Positions 25,262-34,014 of a stretch of 64,000 nt of DNA are shown piece after piece. A program made the position numbers and the translations under genes. The DNA is from CBDCWA01 sp965223255 (GTDB lineage: Bacteria; Pseudomonadota; Alphaproteobacteria; Rhizobiales; Hyphomicrobiaceae). Where the stretch lies: NCBI GenBank assembly GCA_965223255.1, contig CBDCWA010000002.1, positions 992,001 through 1,056,000 on the forward strand, written 5' to 3'. Numbering within the stretch: position 1 is the first letter of the stretch; each line of letters starts with the position of its first letter. The notes beneath the pieces are model-generated. The model made no database searches and was not told the origin of the DNA. It saw only the letters and a program-made list of their open reading frames with translations.

Positions 25262-26179
25262 GTGCAAAAAGATCGCAATTTTAGTGGCATCATGGCGCCC
25301 GTCTTGACACCCTTCGGTCTTGATGGCGCACCGGATGTAGAAAGTTACATCGAGCATTGCGTTTGGTTGCTTGAAAACGGCTGCAGTGCACTGGTTCCAT
25401 TTGGCACGACCAGTGAGGCCAATTCCTTAGGTCTCGACGAGCGTATGGAATTGCTGGAAGAACTGGTCGATGCCGATGTCGATCCGGCCCTGCTGATGCC
25501 GGGCACCGGAATGTGTTCTGTTACGGATGCAGCAGTGCTCACCCAGCATGCCGTAGATATCGGTTGCAGCGGCGTATTGATGCTGCCTCCCTTTTATTAC
25601 AAGCAGCCGAGCGACGAGGGGCTCTATCAATACTATGCACACATCATTGAGGAAGTGGCCGACGACCGTCTGCGCATCTATCTCTACCACATTCCTCAGG
25701 TTTCTCAGGTCGGCATCTCGCTGGACCTCATTGAGCGCCTTCGCAAGGATTTTCCGGCCACGATTGTTGGGATCAAGGACAGTTCCGGCGACGAAGCCAA
25801 TCTAATGGCAATTCTTCGCGCCCATCCGGACCTTGAGGTATTCCCGGGAACCGAGACATTGCTGCTGAGCGGCCTCAAGGCGGGCGCAGTTGGCGTCATA
25901 TCAGCGACCGCAAATATCAATTGCGCCCAACAGCAGCAAATCTACGCGAACTGGCAAAGCGCCAGCGCCGAGCCGGTGCAGGCAGCCGTTTCGCAATTGC
26001 GCGCCACGATTAAAGAGTATGCCGCCATTCCCTTGTTAAAAGCGATCCTGGCCTATTTCCGCGACACGCCGAGCTGGCGTGCGGTGCGCCCGCCACTATT
26101 GGCGCTGAGCGATGATCAGGCCGATGCCGCGGTCCGCCAATTGGTGGAACGCCATGCCTTGACGATGGCCGTCAACTGA
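25262..26179 (+). CDS. DapA-family (dihydrodipicolinate synthase-like) aldolase
   Basis: This 305-residue TIM-barrel class I aldolase/dehydratase has PFGTTSEANSLGLDER near residue 47, where true DapA has GTTGE(S/A), the Tyr in IYLYHIPQVSQVG, and the Schiff-base Lys in TIVGIKDSSGDEANLM near residue 166. The substitutions in the active-site loop suggest a catabolic member, not lysine synthesis. The start is GTG at 25262. It lies between a GST and a TauD-type dioxygenase on one strand, perhaps a small degradation operon. Confidence 0.87.
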   Translation: MQKDRNFSGIMAPVLTPFGLDGAPDVESYIEHCVWLLENGCSALVPFGTTSEANSLGLDERMELLEELVDADVDPALLMPGTGMCSVTDAAVLTQHAVDIGCSGVLMLPPFYYKQPSDEGLYQYYAHIIEEVADDRLRIYLYHIPQVSQVGISLDLIERLRKDFPATIVGIKDSSGDEANLMAILRAHPDLEVFPGTETLLLSGLKAGAVGVISATANINCAQQQQIYANWQSASAEPVQAAVSQLRATIKEYAAIPLLKAILAYFRDTPSWRAVRPPLLALSDDQADAAVRQLVERHALTMAVN

Positions 26180-26261
26180 GCGATGGCGCAGGGGTTGACG
26201 CAGCCGAGCCCCTGAGGCCAGTTTGGTGCCGAATGGCCGATTGTCCGGACTGGAGGATGTT

Positions 26262-27110
26262 ATGGCAATTACAGTTACGCCGCTGTCGAATGCATGCGGG
26301 GCAGAGATCACGGGGCTTGACCTCACCCGGCCGCTTGCCGATGAGGACATCAAGGCGATGCGACAGGCTTGGCTCGACCATTTGGTGATTGTGGTCAGGA
26401 ACCAAGACCTGGAGCCGGAAGACCAGCAGCGTTTTGCCGGCTATTTCGGCAAAGTTGGCGCTTATTACCGACCGAAAGAGGCGCAGCATCCCGAATACGC
26501 CAGCGACAAGGTGATGCTGATATCCAATATCCGGGAAAACGGCAAAGTGATCGGCGCGCATCCCGACGGCGAAATGATGTGGCACACGGACACCGCTTAT
26601 ACCGAGCGCCCGCACAAGGCGACGACACTATATGCCGTCGAGGTCCCCAAATACGGCGGCAATACCCTGTTCTCCAATCAATACATGGTCTACGAGGCCT
26701 TGCCCGATGGTTTAAGAACGAAGCTGACCGGCAAGATGGCTATCAACGCATACGCATTTGGGACGACCGTCAAGACCTTTGAAAAGTATGATCGGACAAA
26801 GGTTCCGCATTGGGCGCACCCGGTGTTTCGCAAACATCCTGAAACAGGTCGCACGGCCGTATACGTATGTCCATTGATGACTGAGGAGATTGTCGGCTTG
26901 GACGCAGCAGAGAGTGAGGCATGCCTGGAACAGATTTATGCCCTTCAGCAGCAGCCACAGTTCATCTTTAGCCACGCCTGGCAACCCGGCGATCTCGTGA
27001 TCTGGGACAACCGGTGTTTGATGCATGCACGTGAGGATTTCCCACGCGACGAGCGTCGGTTGTTGCGACGTGTAACTGTGTCAGATACCGCCGACGTCCT
27101 CGCCGCCTGA
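26262..27110 (+). CDS. TauD/TfdA-family 2-oxoglutarate dioxygenase
   Basis: This 282-residue oxygenase has the metal triad in MMWHTDTAYTE (His108, Asp110) and CLMHAREDF (His255), with an Arg in RLLRRVTVSD for 2-oxoglutarate. NACGAEITGLDLTRPL is the usual TauD N-terminus. ATG at 26262 follows a good TGGAGG, so it is preferred over the upstream frame extension. It is only distantly like the TauD protein at 12264, so this is not a recent duplication. It lies 82 bases after the DapA-like gene and probably shares its message. Confidence 0.9.
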   Translation: MAITVTPLSNACGAEITGLDLTRPLADEDIKAMRQAWLDHLVIVVRNQDLEPEDQQRFAGYFGKVGAYYRPKEAQHPEYASDKVMLISNIRENGKVIGAHPDGEMMWHTDTAYTERPHKATTLYAVEVPKYGGNTLFSNQYMVYEALPDGLRTKLTGKMAINAYAFGTTVKTFEKYDRTKVPHWAHPVFRKHPETGRTAVYVCPLMTEEIVGLDAAESEACLEQIYALQQQPQFIFSHAWQPGDLVIWDNRCLMHAREDFPRDERRLLRRVTVSDTADVLAA

Positions 27111-27481
27111 ATATTCGAAGGGCTCCGATCACTGACACGTTGTTGTTTCGACTTCCATGCGACCTGAGGGCCGAGTTTCACCAGTTCCAGGCCAAACACC
27201 TGCATATTGGTTAGTGTCGAACCTCCACACACTCCAGCTCGAGCATGATGATATCCCGCACACACTTTTGACTCAGCACCGATTGGCTTGATATCACCCC
27301 AGCCAGAAGAGACGTCCGCGCAGGAAGGACTTGCCATGCATCAGGCCGGTATCAAGGTTGAATTGGGCAAAGGCGCTGCCGCCGCGCAAGGTTGATTTCT
27401 TGAGGCACAAGCGCAAGGCTGAACGCATACACCTACCCCCATCGTAGGTATTCCCAAAAGCAGTCGATCAGGACGGACCAG
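27111..27481. other. Intergenic stretch, nothing recognised
   Basis: No convincing gene, RNA, repeat or terminator was seen in these 371 bases. The antiporter promoter presumably lies near the right end, but no box pair stands out. Confidence 0.4.
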
Positions 27482-28828
27482 ATGAGCCTGTTAGAAATTC
27501 TCGCCCTGTTGATCGGCCTCTCGGCCATCGGCGGTTATCTCAATCACCGCTTCTTGCGGTTGCCGCATACGATCGGTCTTGTCGTTGTGGCACTCATGGC
27601 CTCAGGCGTGCTCATCGCGCTCGACCGCTTTCATCTTGATCTTGGGATCAGCGATACCGTTCGCGCAGCGCTCTCCCAGATCGACTTTAACAAGGCGTTG
27701 ATGGAAGGCATGTTGAGCGCGCTGCTGTTCGCCGGTGCCGTGCACGTCGATTTGACGGAGTTGGCCGAGCGCAAGTGGGCCATCGGTTTGATGGCCACCG
27801 TCGGTGTATTGATCTCAACAGCGCTCGTCGGCTTTGCGATCTGGGGCTTGGCTTTCGCCTTAGGGTTCGACCTGCCGTTGATTTGGGCGCTCGTATTCGG
27901 GGCACTTATCTCGCCGACCGATCCGGTTGCTGTCCTGGGAATACTCAAAACCGTAAAGGTCCCGCGTCTTCTGCAGGCAAAGATCACTGGCGAATCCCTG
28001 TTGAATGACGGCGTTGGCGTCGTCGTCTTCTCTATTCTGGTTACGATTGCGACCGGCAGCGGCCATGGCGCGGCAGCGGCAGACATTGGCGCCACAACAA
28101 TTGCCAAGCTATTTGTGGTGGAAGCCTTGGGCGGTGCTCTACTCGGGTTTGCAGCCGGCTATCTTGCCTATTGGCTCATGCGCACAGTGGATGAGCACAA
28201 CATCGAAGTGATGATCACCTTGGCGCTGGTGACCGGCGTATATGCTCTGGCATTGCGCCTGCATCTGTCCGGGCCGATCGCGGTTGTCGTCGCAGGTCTT
28301 CTGATCGGCAATCATGGCGCGCGCTTTGCAATGAGTGCTAAAACCCGCCAGCACGTCTATAATTTCTGGGAATTGACGGACGAGATCTTGAACTCGGTTC
28401 TGTTCCTATTGATCGGATTGGAGGTCATGATCATCACCTTCAATCCCAATGCAGCGGGCCTAGCACTATTGGCCATACCGATTGTATTGCTGGCGCGCCT
28501 GATTGCGATTGCCATTCCCATCGGCCTATTGCGTTTCAAAGAGCAGTTTACTGACGGTGCCATCCGAATTCTGACCTGGGCGGGCCTACGCGGTGGCATC
28601 TCCGTTGCGCTGGCGTTGTCGTTGCCGGAGGTCGCCTACAAACCTCTGATTCTAACCGCGACGTATGCCGTTGTAGTATTCTCAATTCTGGTTCAGGGGC
28701 TAACGGTTGAACGTTTGGTCCGCGGCATCGTCGATGAGGCCAAACGCGATCCCTCCAAGCCGATGGCAGCAACCACCGAAGAAATAACGGCAGCATCAGA
28801 AGCGACCATCGACCGGACAAAGAGCTAA
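27482..28828 (+). CDS. Na+/H+ antiporter, CPA1 family
   Basis: This 448-residue inner-membrane exchanger has about 12 hydrophobic helices. ALISPTDPVAVLGILK near residue 143 and SLLNDGVGVVVFSILV near residue 180 (the ND ion-binding pair) are the CPA1 signature, and ILTWAGLRGGISVALALSLP near residue 365 is also typical. The last ~35 residues are a hydrophilic tail, shorter than in NhaP proteins with regulatory domains. It would serve pH or sodium homeostasis. It stands alone on its strand. Confidence 0.93.
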   Translation: MSLLEILALLIGLSAIGGYLNHRFLRLPHTIGLVVVALMASGVLIALDRFHLDLGISDTVRAALSQIDFNKALMEGMLSALLFAGAVHVDLTELAERKWAIGLMATVGVLISTALVGFAIWGLAFALGFDLPLIWALVFGALISPTDPVAVLGILKTVKVPRLLQAKITGESLLNDGVGVVVFSILVTIATGSGHGAAAADIGATTIAKLFVVEALGGALLGFAAGYLAYWLMRTVDEHNIEVMITLALVTGVYALALRLHLSGPIAVVVAGLLIGNHGARFAMSAKTRQHVYNFWELTDEILNSVLFLLIGLEVMIITFNPNAAGLALLAIPIVLLARLIAIAIPIGLLRFKEQFTDGAIRILTWAGLRGGISVALALSLPEVAYKPLILTATYAVVVFSILVQGLTVERLVRGIVDEAKRDPSKPMAATTEEITAASEATIDRTKS

Positions 28829-28856
28829 GCTGTCGAACGCGATCGATTTGCGCCGT

Positions 28857-29921
28857 TCATTTTTTGACAATTATGGCTACGGCGGCGCGAAACTGCTGCA
28901 TCGGTTGACTGCTGTTGTCGTGCCTTGCGTGCGGCACCGAGCGACGTCGATCGCGTCGCCCATTGCTCTGGCGGCTACGCCGGCTCCGTCGATCCCGCGT
29001 TGCTTGGCGCGCTTCGAGACCATCCCGCCCAAGACTAGCTTTCAGGAAATTCTCCCAGCTGCCGATCACCGAAAAGCGCCAGCGGTCGAAGTCGTAATTT
29101 ATTCCGGCGAGTCTTTTGGAGCTGGTCGTGCAGATGGCCACCATCGTCTCCCGTCCCAGTGTCCCGAATGTCAGCTTGAAACCTGCATTAGGAGGCGGAA
29201 TCTGCACCCGTTGCCCCGGCATGACGCGGTTGGCACGTTGAAAGTCGTTAGGATAAACGACTGTCGCCAAACCGCTCGGCTCAATATTGATGATATTGAG
29301 ATAGCAAGCAGATTTGGTCGTCGCGAAAACGGTGAGCTGGCGGCCAACACGGGCGACAGGCGCGTGCAGCCAAACAGTGAGATCGTGATCCGTTGACTTG
29401 CGCGGCAGACGGAGACCGCGCTTGCCGGCGCTTAGGCTTTCGATCCAGGCTCGAACGGCAGCGATTTCTGCCCCCGTCGGCAGTTGATCGCCAGCTCGCC
29501 CAGTTCCACCCGGCTCGGCATCTGGCGGCATCCAAGCCCCAGCCATCGAATTGAAAAGAAGCGAGGCGTCCGCAAAGCCTGGCCACACAAATCGGCGGTC
29601 CTTTCCAAGCTTTGTAAGATCGAGAATATTCCGCGGCATTGGGCCGGCAGCCGTGGCTCCAGTATCGCCAACCTTGGCCGGCAACTGATGACAACTGGCG
29701 CAATAGGTTTTGAGGACGTCATATGCAGCTGCTGCGGTGCCATCATCGGGTCGTATAGGCAAGCCGGTTCGGTCGTTCGCCGGTTGGCCATCGCCTTTCT
29801 TGGCGGCCGTTTCACCGATCGCGACCTGGCTCAGCAGGGCAAGCCACACTGCCGTCCACAGGTTGCGGCGATTGAAGCACGCGCGCCGGGCCAGGACTGC
29901 CCAAAGACTATTACGTCTCAC
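28857..29921 (-). CDS. Secreted c-type-cytochrome-like protein with DUF4384 domain
   Basis: This 354-residue protein has a hydrophobic export signal (NLWTAVWLALLSQVAIG). One heme-attachment motif, YCASCHQL (residues 73-80), follows, with a possible axial Met in GAWMPPDAEP. A DUF4384-like domain comes next: LTVFATTKSACYLNIINIEP, then TVVYPNDFQRANR. The tail is very rich in Arg. GTG at 29921 is chosen for its GGAGG at proper spacing. Pairing a heme domain with DUF4384, usually seen with caspase-like or kinase proteins, is unusual. Function unknown, probably periplasmic. Confidence 0.72.
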   Translation of the reverse strand: MRRNSLWAVLARRACFNRRNLWTAVWLALLSQVAIGETAAKKGDGQPANDRTGLPIRPDDGTAAAAYDVLKTYCASCHQLPAKVGDTGATAAGPMPRNILDLTKLGKDRRFVWPGFADASLLFNSMAGAWMPPDAEPGGTGRAGDQLPTGAEIAAVRAWIESLSAGKRGLRLPRKSTDHDLTVWLHAPVARVGRQLTVFATTKSACYLNIINIEPSGLATVVYPNDFQRANRVMPGQRVQIPPPNAGFKLTFGTLGRETMVAICTTSSKRLAGINYDFDRWRFSVIGSWENFLKASLGRDGLEARQATRDRRSRRSRQSNGRRDRRRSVPHARHDNSSQPMQQFRAAVAIIVKK

Positions 29922-30361
29922 GTTGCCCCTACCTCCCCTAACCCTGACCTCTCCCAACGCCTTGGCCAGCAAACAGGGTCATATTTTGTCCGTCCATGGG
30001 CGCATACCAAAAGTGCCAGCTTGTCGGTTGTTGCGGCAAGCATAGTGCTGCCTGCCAAGCGGCACCGGCCGGCGCGCACGCCTGGTTCACGCCATGATTG
30101 ATCCGTCCCAACCCGGTTGTTTGTCCAGCAGTTTCGAAACTGTACGTGTATTAAGAATTGGTTATGTATAAACCAAATTAAATAGAGACATTTTATAATA
30201 AAAAGCAAACAAATTATTGATGTAACGGGATTTTCACAGTTAACGATATTTTATCAGGAGTATAGACTGAAGTAAAACTGTTGAGTATTAGTAGTCCATG
30301 TGATCGACCAACACGTCTTCACGATCTATTCAATCCACGGCTTCTTATGCGGGAAGAACGC
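29922..30361. other. Intergenic stretch, AT-rich in the middle
   Basis: The sequence from about 30140 to 30290 is clearly richer in A and T than the surroundings and leads into the small gene at 30362. No RNA gene or repeat was recognised, and open frames here look random. Confidence 0.4.
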
Positions 30362-30541
30362 ATGGAATTAAAACCGGACAGATATTCAAAGCATCCAGGT
30401 TGGAGGGTGATGCGCTTGATCGCCTTCTCCTGCTTCGTCCTGGCCTGCGTATTATTGGTTGGCTCACTCTCTAAAGCGGCGAAGAGTGAAGTGCCAACAG
30501 ATGCTTCCTTGTTACACACTTTGAACCGCGCACCAGTCTAA
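30362..30541 (+). CDS. Small single-pass membrane protein, unknown
   Basis: This 59-residue frame starts at ATG 30362 after GGGAAG at good spacing. It encodes a basic N-terminus, one hydrophobic helix (IAFSCFVLACVLLVGSL) and a short polar tail ending LNRAPV. A clear intrinsic terminator follows 54 bases after the stop, and an AT-rich leader precedes it, so it looks like a stand-alone transcript. The family is not recognised. Confidence 0.55.
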   Translation: MELKPDRYSKHPGWRVMRLIAFSCFVLACVLLVGSLSKAAKSEVPTDASLLHTLNRAPV

Positions 30542-30595
30542 CGCCTTTATTGTTCTTACTTCCGCCCAACTGAATCTCATCCAAATGGTTCCTTG

Positions 30596-30629
30596 CCCTC
30601 GATCCACCCGGTATCGAGGGCTTTTTTTT
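30596..30629 (+). terminator. Rho-independent terminator after the small membrane protein gene
   Basis: A perfect 8-bp stem (30596-30603 with 30613-30620), nine-base loop and eight T residues (30622-30629) form a classic terminator. The remaining sequence to the ThDP enzyme start at 30854 holds nothing recognised. Confidence 0.9.
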
Positions 30630-30853
30630 ATCTGTAACGTCCTCAGTCCGTGCCGCAAGATAATGGCCATCGCATTTAAATATCAGGACCCATGCAATTG
30701 CAGATCAGTGACGTCGCATAAATGACTTTAAAGTCCTGCCCAACCCCTCGGAATTGGTTTAACGTGTCGCCGCAACAGTGCGCAGAACATGGACGCCGCG
30801 GCAGCGCACCCGACATTGGCGGTTGAAGCGTGGCCCGAAACAGGAGAGGAAAC

Positions 30854-32584
30854 ATGCCAAAAAAGACGTTGAGGAATGTGACGGTTGCCGATGCCTATCT
30901 CGCACTTATGGCGGATCGCGGTGTTGAATATCTGTTTGCCAATGCAGGCACCGACTTCGCACCCCTGATTGAGGCCTTGGCGAAGGCACAGGCCTTAGGC
31001 ATGCCACATCCTCAGCCAGTGACCTGCCCTCATGAAAACACCGCCCAACATATGGCCATCGGCTATTATCTGGTCTCCGGCCGCCCGCAGCTCACCATGC
31101 ATCACGTCAACGTCGGCACCGCAAACGCCATGAACGGCCTGTTAAATGCCTCGCGCGGCAACGTGCCGATGTTGTTTACAGCCGGTCGCACACCAACCAA
31201 TGAGGACACGCTGAAGGGGCACCGCTCGCTGGACATTCATTGGACTCAGGAAATGTATGACCAGGCCGGTATGACTCGTGAAGCGGTCAAGTGGGACTAT
31301 GAATTGCGCAATGGCGAACAGCTGGAATCGGTTGTCGACCGCATGTTGTCAATGTCGATGAGCGAGCCCAAGGGCCCCGTATATATGTCGCTCCCACGTG
31401 AGGTCTTGGCGCAGGAAATGGACGAATTCACATTTTATTCGCCAAGCCGTATGTATGCCCCGGCCGAGCCATCCGCGCCCAATGCCGCGGCCTTGGAGGA
31501 AGCTGCAAGCATATTGGCCAAGGCGCAGAACCCTGTGATCATCACCAACTGGGGCGGGCGTAATCACGGCGTGATGCCGGCCTTGGTCGATATCGCTGAT
31601 AAGTATGCGATCCCGGTAGTTGAGTTCCGCAATCGCTACGTCGCAATGCCGCCGCGCCATCCGATGCATCAGGGCTTCAATCCCGATGCTTTTGTAAAAG
31701 CTGCTGATGCCATTCTTGTCATTGACTGCGCCGTGCCGTGGCTACCGGCCCGGGTCGAGCCACGTGAGGACTGCAAAGTCATTCAGATGGCGCCTGATCC
31801 GCTTTATTCATTCGTGCCGATCCGCAGTTTCCCAGCTGACATTGTGCTGGCGTGTGCCACCGAATTGGGGCTGCAATTGTTGACCGATGCAATGGCGGAG
31901 CCTGCCAAATCGAACGACGCTAGGATCACAGCTCGGCGTAAAGACTTGACTGCGCGCCACGAGGAATTGGAAGCAGAGTGGGCGGCTACATTGGCGAACA
32001 AAAAAGATGCCTCCCCGATATCGGTGCCGTGGATCTCGCATTGCATCAATCAGATTGCCGAGAAGGACGCCATCATCATCCGCGAAGCAGGCCTGCAAAC
32101 CCAATACATCGATACCGAAGTGCCCTGCACCATTTTGAATGCCGGTGCCTCTTCCGGTCTCGGCCATGGTATGGGCGTCGCGCTTGGTGCAAAGCTTGCC
32201 GATCGCAATCGCGATGTCATCTGCACCGTGGGCGATGGGGCCTACATGTTCAATGTCCCCACTTCGGCACACTATGTTTCAGCCGAGCAGGAGCTTCCGA
32301 TTTTGAACATCATCTTCAATAACCAGCGCTGGCAAGCTGTGCGCGGTGCGACAGTGGGCCTGCATCCGGAAGGTTATGCCGCCAAGTCCAATCGCCAGCC
32401 GTTGACACACTTCACAGTTGAGCAGAAGTACGAAAAGGTCGTAGAGGCCTCAGGCGGTTATGGCGAGCAGGTGTCGGATCCGGCCGATCTGATGCCGGCC
32501 CTCGAACGCGCGATGAAAGCCGTTAAGGTCGAAAAGCGCCAGGCGGTCCTAAACGTGATTTGCGAGGGTAATACCCGCGGTTGA
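30854..32584 (+). CDS. Thiamine-diphosphate-dependent enzyme, acetolactate synthase-like
   Basis: This 576-residue protein has the three-domain layout of the ThDP decarboxylase/carboligase family. The catalytic Glu lies in TCPHENTAQHMAIG (Glu61), a central domain holds NPVIITNWGG, and the C-terminal ThDP motif VGDGAYMFNVPTS ends with a cofactor-binding Asn. The central FAD-type motif is not obvious, so benzoylformate-decarboxylase-like or oxalyl-CoA-decarboxylase-like chemistry is as likely as acetolactate synthesis. AGGAGAGGA precedes ATG at 30854. It is convergent with a TctC-type binding protein gene. Confidence 0.88.
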   Translation: MPKKTLRNVTVADAYLALMADRGVEYLFANAGTDFAPLIEALAKAQALGMPHPQPVTCPHENTAQHMAIGYYLVSGRPQLTMHHVNVGTANAMNGLLNASRGNVPMLFTAGRTPTNEDTLKGHRSLDIHWTQEMYDQAGMTREAVKWDYELRNGEQLESVVDRMLSMSMSEPKGPVYMSLPREVLAQEMDEFTFYSPSRMYAPAEPSAPNAAALEEAASILAKAQNPVIITNWGGRNHGVMPALVDIADKYAIPVVEFRNRYVAMPPRHPMHQGFNPDAFVKAADAILVIDCAVPWLPARVEPREDCKVIQMAPDPLYSFVPIRSFPADIVLACATELGLQLLTDAMAEPAKSNDARITARRKDLTARHEELEAEWAATLANKKDASPISVPWISHCINQIAEKDAIIIREAGLQTQYIDTEVPCTILNAGASSGLGHGMGVALGAKLADRNRDVICTVGDGAYMFNVPTSAHYVSAEQELPILNIIFNNQRWQAVRGATVGLHPEGYAAKSNRQPLTHFTVEQKYEKVVEASGGYGEQVSDPADLMPALERAMKAVKVEKRQAVLNVICEGNTRG

Positions 32585-32593
32585 GAAACCGAA

Positions 32594-32630
32594 GGCGGCC
32601 CGTCGGTCTGTATTTTTTTGCCGGGCCGCC
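32594..32630 (+). terminator. Hairpin after the ThDP enzyme gene
   Basis: A perfect 9-bp GC-rich stem (32594-32602 with 32622-32630) encloses a 19-base loop that itself holds seven T residues. It lies between convergent genes and could act on both strands, though no T-run follows the stem. Confidence 0.5.
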
Positions 32631-32691
32631 TCGTCAGCGCGATATCGCACACGTCTGTTTCAGTCGGTCAATATACCGTTAGTGGCCCAAA

Positions 32692-33726
32692 TCAGCCCTT
32701 CTTCTTTTTCTTCGTATAGATGGCGCGAAACGCCTTTACGACTTCGGGTGTCGCCGATTGGAATCCGCGCGTCATCTCTTTCTGGATCTCTGCTGCCGAT
32801 TTTGGCGAGAGTTCGATCCGCCGTTTCAGGATATCCGCCTTTGTCTTTGGATCGGCGAGCATCTTGTCGAAGGACGACTGCAGAATTGCCACGACGTCTT
32901 TCTTGACGCCGGGTGGCGCATAAAAGGCTTGTCCGATTTCAAAGTTCATTGCCAGCAGATCATAGACCTTTTGGTTGAGCGAACCGGGCTTAAGGAGGTC
33001 ACGCAAGTGTGGCACGCCTTTCATGGCTGGATCGCGTGGTCCGGTGGCAACAACTGGAACAATTAGATTGTCGGAAATCCATTTCGGTCGCACGCCGAGA
33101 AAGCCGGATCTGAAATTCCAGCGCCCGTCGACCTCATTGCGTTCGATCGCGATATTCATCGCCCCGCCACCCTTGTAACCGTAGACCAACTTGATTTTGG
33201 TCCCCAGCACATAGTTGATCAAGCGAGGAAACACGGAGCCGCCGGACGAAAAACCGGAGGTGCCAAGCGTGACGCCTTTGGTCTTGAGATCCTCGATCGT
33301 TTTGATGCCTTTGGTGTGCCAGACAAATATCGCTGAAGAGCGAGCCGCAACAGATCCGAGCCAGTTAAATTTCTTGGCATCATATTTCACGTTGCGCACC
33401 AGCGGTGTCGTGATTGATCCAGGCGCAATCATCGCGATATGGGTTCCATTTTTCGGTGCGACCTGCATCATGTACGATGCCGACACAGCGCCACCGGCAC
33501 CTGGACGGTTCTTGACGATAAGGGAAGGCGAGCCTGGGATATGGCGTCCAAGATTGCGGGCCACAATCTGGCAGTAAATATGATAGGTCCCACCAGACCC
33601 CGAAGGAACTTCGACGGTAATCGTCTTGCCGGCAAAATAGTCCTTGGCACCAGCCGTCGGCGCCGCAAAGGCGATCCCAACAACCGTGAGCCCAAATACA
33701 ATGGGCTTGAGAGGCAACGTGATCAT
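32692..33726 (-). CDS. TTT-family (TctC/Bug) periplasmic binding protein
   Basis: This 344-residue protein has a signal peptide (VFGLTVVGIAFAAPTAGA) and the tripartite tricarboxylate receptor fold. Typical segments are ITVEVPSGSGGTYHIYCQIV, IVKNRPGAGGAVSASYMM and GTHIAMIAPGSITTP. Such receptors bind small carboxylates. No TctA/TctB membrane genes are nearby, so it is an orphan receptor here. The tail ends in five lysines. The convergent ThDP enzyme might act on the ligand, but that is inference. Confidence 0.88.
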   Translation of the reverse strand: MITLPLKPIVFGLTVVGIAFAAPTAGAKDYFAGKTITVEVPSGSGGTYHIYCQIVARNLGRHIPGSPSLIVKNRPGAGGAVSASYMMQVAPKNGTHIAMIAPGSITTPLVRNVKYDAKKFNWLGSVAARSSAIFVWHTKGIKTIEDLKTKGVTLGTSGFSSGGSVFPRLINYVLGTKIKLVYGYKGGGAMNIAIERNEVDGRWNFRSGFLGVRPKWISDNLIVPVVATGPRDPAMKGVPHLRDLLKPGSLNQKVYDLLAMNFEIGQAFYAPPGVKKDVVAILQSSFDKMLADPKTKADILKRRIELSPKSAAEIQKEMTRGFQSATPEVVKAFRAIYTKKKKKG

Positions 33727-34014
33727 TGATTACTCCTGTTGGTTTCCTCAGGTATGATAAAGTGAATTCTTTTTTTGTGGGGTCTTGATCGCCAACGACG
33801 AAGACCTGCCCCTTGAAAAATGCTCTGGTAGGGCGATGCTGTAAAGCAAAGAAAGTGTGCCCGGCGGAACTTGCAGCCGCTGGTCTGCGGGCGAAACTGG
33901 TCGTATGGCCATTTACAGTCCCCATGTTGGCACTTATGCGGTATCTGATAAAACGCGTGTTTGCCGCGCCATTGCGTGCCGGACTAAGCCGCGATGTTTC
34001 AGGAGTAATACGGA

